Shown here in pieces: positions 8,256 to 9,060 of a DNA stretch of 9,060 bases (positions within the stretch are counted from its first letter, which is position 1; each line of letters begins with the position of its first letter). The position numbers were made by a program, and so were the translations under genes. This DNA is from SAR86 cluster bacterium (GTDB lineage Bacteria; Pseudomonadota; Gammaproteobacteria; Pseudomonadales; Azotimanducaceae), in contig JABMOJ010000156.1 of the NCBI GenBank assembly GCA_013204195.1, positions 1 to 9,060 on the forward strand, in the 5' to 3' direction. The notes under the pieces are model-generated. The model made no database searches. It saw only the letters and a list, made by a program, of their open reading frames with translations, and had not been told where the DNA came from.

Positions 8256-9060
8256 ATGAACAGATTGGCGAACAAAGTGGCCATTATCACCGGCGGCGCT
8301 AGCGGCATCGGCGCCGGCACGGTACGACGCTTTATCGAGGAAGGCGCAAAGGTTGTGATCGCCGACATTCAGGACGATCTCGGCCAGGCTCTCGCGGCAG
8401 AACTGGGTCAAAACGCTATTTATCAGCATACCGACGTCGCCGCAGAAGCGGATGTGGAACGCATGGTAGACCTAGCCGTCAACCACTTTGGCCATCTCGA
8501 TATTCTATTCAATAATGCCGGCTTCGGCGGCGTCAGCGGTGAGCTTCAGGACCTGGTAATCGGTCAGGAGTATGCGAATACGGTGGGCGTCATGTTCACC
8601 GGCGTGGTACTTGGCATCAAACACGCAGCTCGCGTGATGAAACCTCAGCGCAGCGGCTCCATTATCAGTACCGCGAGCGTTGCTGGCTTGCAAGCCGGGC
8701 TTGGGCCCCATGTCTATTCCGGCATTAAAGCCGGCGTCATTGGTCTCTCGCGCTCCGCGGCACTCGAATTGGCGGCTTTCAATATTCGCGCCAATGCAAT
8801 CTGTCCGGGCGGTATCGCCACACCTATCTTCGCCCCCATGCTGGAATTCCATCAAGGCGACAATCAATCGGTGGTTGAAATCATGCGCACGCGCATGGCC
8901 CAGGCCCAGCCCGTGCAGCGCTCTGGCGAGGCCGCAGACATTGCCAACATGGCGCTGTTTTTAGCCAGCGACGATTCCACCTTTATCACCGGCCAGCATC
9001 ACGTGGTCGATGGCGGCATGACCAGCAGCAGCATGCGCCTTGATGAGCGCCTCAAAGATG
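8256..9060 (+). CDS. Short-chain dehydrogenase/reductase, SDR family (3' end cut by window edge)
   Basis: Classical SDR oxidoreductase, probably acting on an alcohol or ketone; the substrate cannot be read from sequence. 268 codons are visible, and since the classical core is about 250 residues only the tail is missing. The Rossmann cofactor motif TGGASGIG is at 12-19. Asp37 at the end of the second strand favours NAD(H) over NADP(H). NNAG is at 86-89. The catalytic Ser141 (STAS), Tyr154 and Lys158 (YSGIK) are present, with CPGGIATP after the active site and TGQHHVVDGGM near the end. The position of the usual catalytic-tetrad Asn (NxxGVF in family members) reads MFTGVV, so Met113 replaces it. 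The ATG at 8256 follows GGGG at 8244-8247 with 8 bases between. It has its own promoter, so it is probably not functionally tied to rdgC. Confidence 0.95.
   Translation, partial: MNRLANKVAIITGGASGIGAGTVRRFIEEGAKVVIADIQDDLGQALAAELGQNAIYQHTDVAAEADVERMVDLAVNHFGHLDILFNNAGFGGVSGELQDLVIGQEYANTVGVMFTGVVLGIKHAARVMKPQRSGSIISTASVAGLQAGLGPHVYSGIKAGVIGLSRSAALELAAFNIRANAICPGGIATPIFAPMLEFHQGDNQSVVEIMRTRMAQAQPVQRSGEAADIANMALFLASDDSTFITGQHHVVDGGMTSSSMRLDERLKD

Overview
This is a housekeeping segment of a gammaproteobacterial chromosome. The order smc-zipA-ligA on one strand is the arrangement I know from Pseudomonas and relatives. ZipA is limited to Gammaproteobacteria, and an Smc condensin in place of MukBEF argues against the Enterobacterales, Vibrio and Pasteurella groups. 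Moderate GC content and the SDR type would fit a marine or environmental member, but I cannot name a genus.

Minus strand, read from right to left. A small zinc-ribbon protein of unknown function (6500-6859) lies upstream of smc (2840-6355), the chromosome condensin ATPase. smc is followed by zipA (1850-2803), the FtsZ membrane anchor, and ligA (1-1811), the NAD-dependent DNA ligase, which runs off the left edge just before its BRCT domain. The two gaps inside smc-zipA-ligA are only 36 and 38 bases. Each carries a perfect small stem with a 9-base loop at or just after the upstream stop codon, and neither has a T tract, so they look like intercistronic mRNA structures rather than terminators.

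Plus strand. rdgC (7237-8148), a ring-shaped DNA-binding modulator of RecA, is transcribed divergently from the zinc-ribbon gene. A short-chain dehydrogenase/reductase (8256 to the right edge) follows, behind its own good sigma70-type promoter (TTAACA, 17 bases, TATACT). The 377-base divergent region (6860-7236) holds the rdgC promoter, a GC-rich inverted repeat and a possible very short ORF.

Taken together, the window groups chromosome organisation (Smc), division (ZipA), nick sealing (LigA) and recombination control (RdgC). The SDR looks like an unrelated metabolic enzyme. I see no mobile elements, tRNA or rRNA genes, CRISPR arrays or defence cassette. The least explained items are the zinc-ribbon protein, whose C-terminal half resembles an Smr domain lacking its signature motifs, and the open frame upstream of it interrupted by a single TGA.
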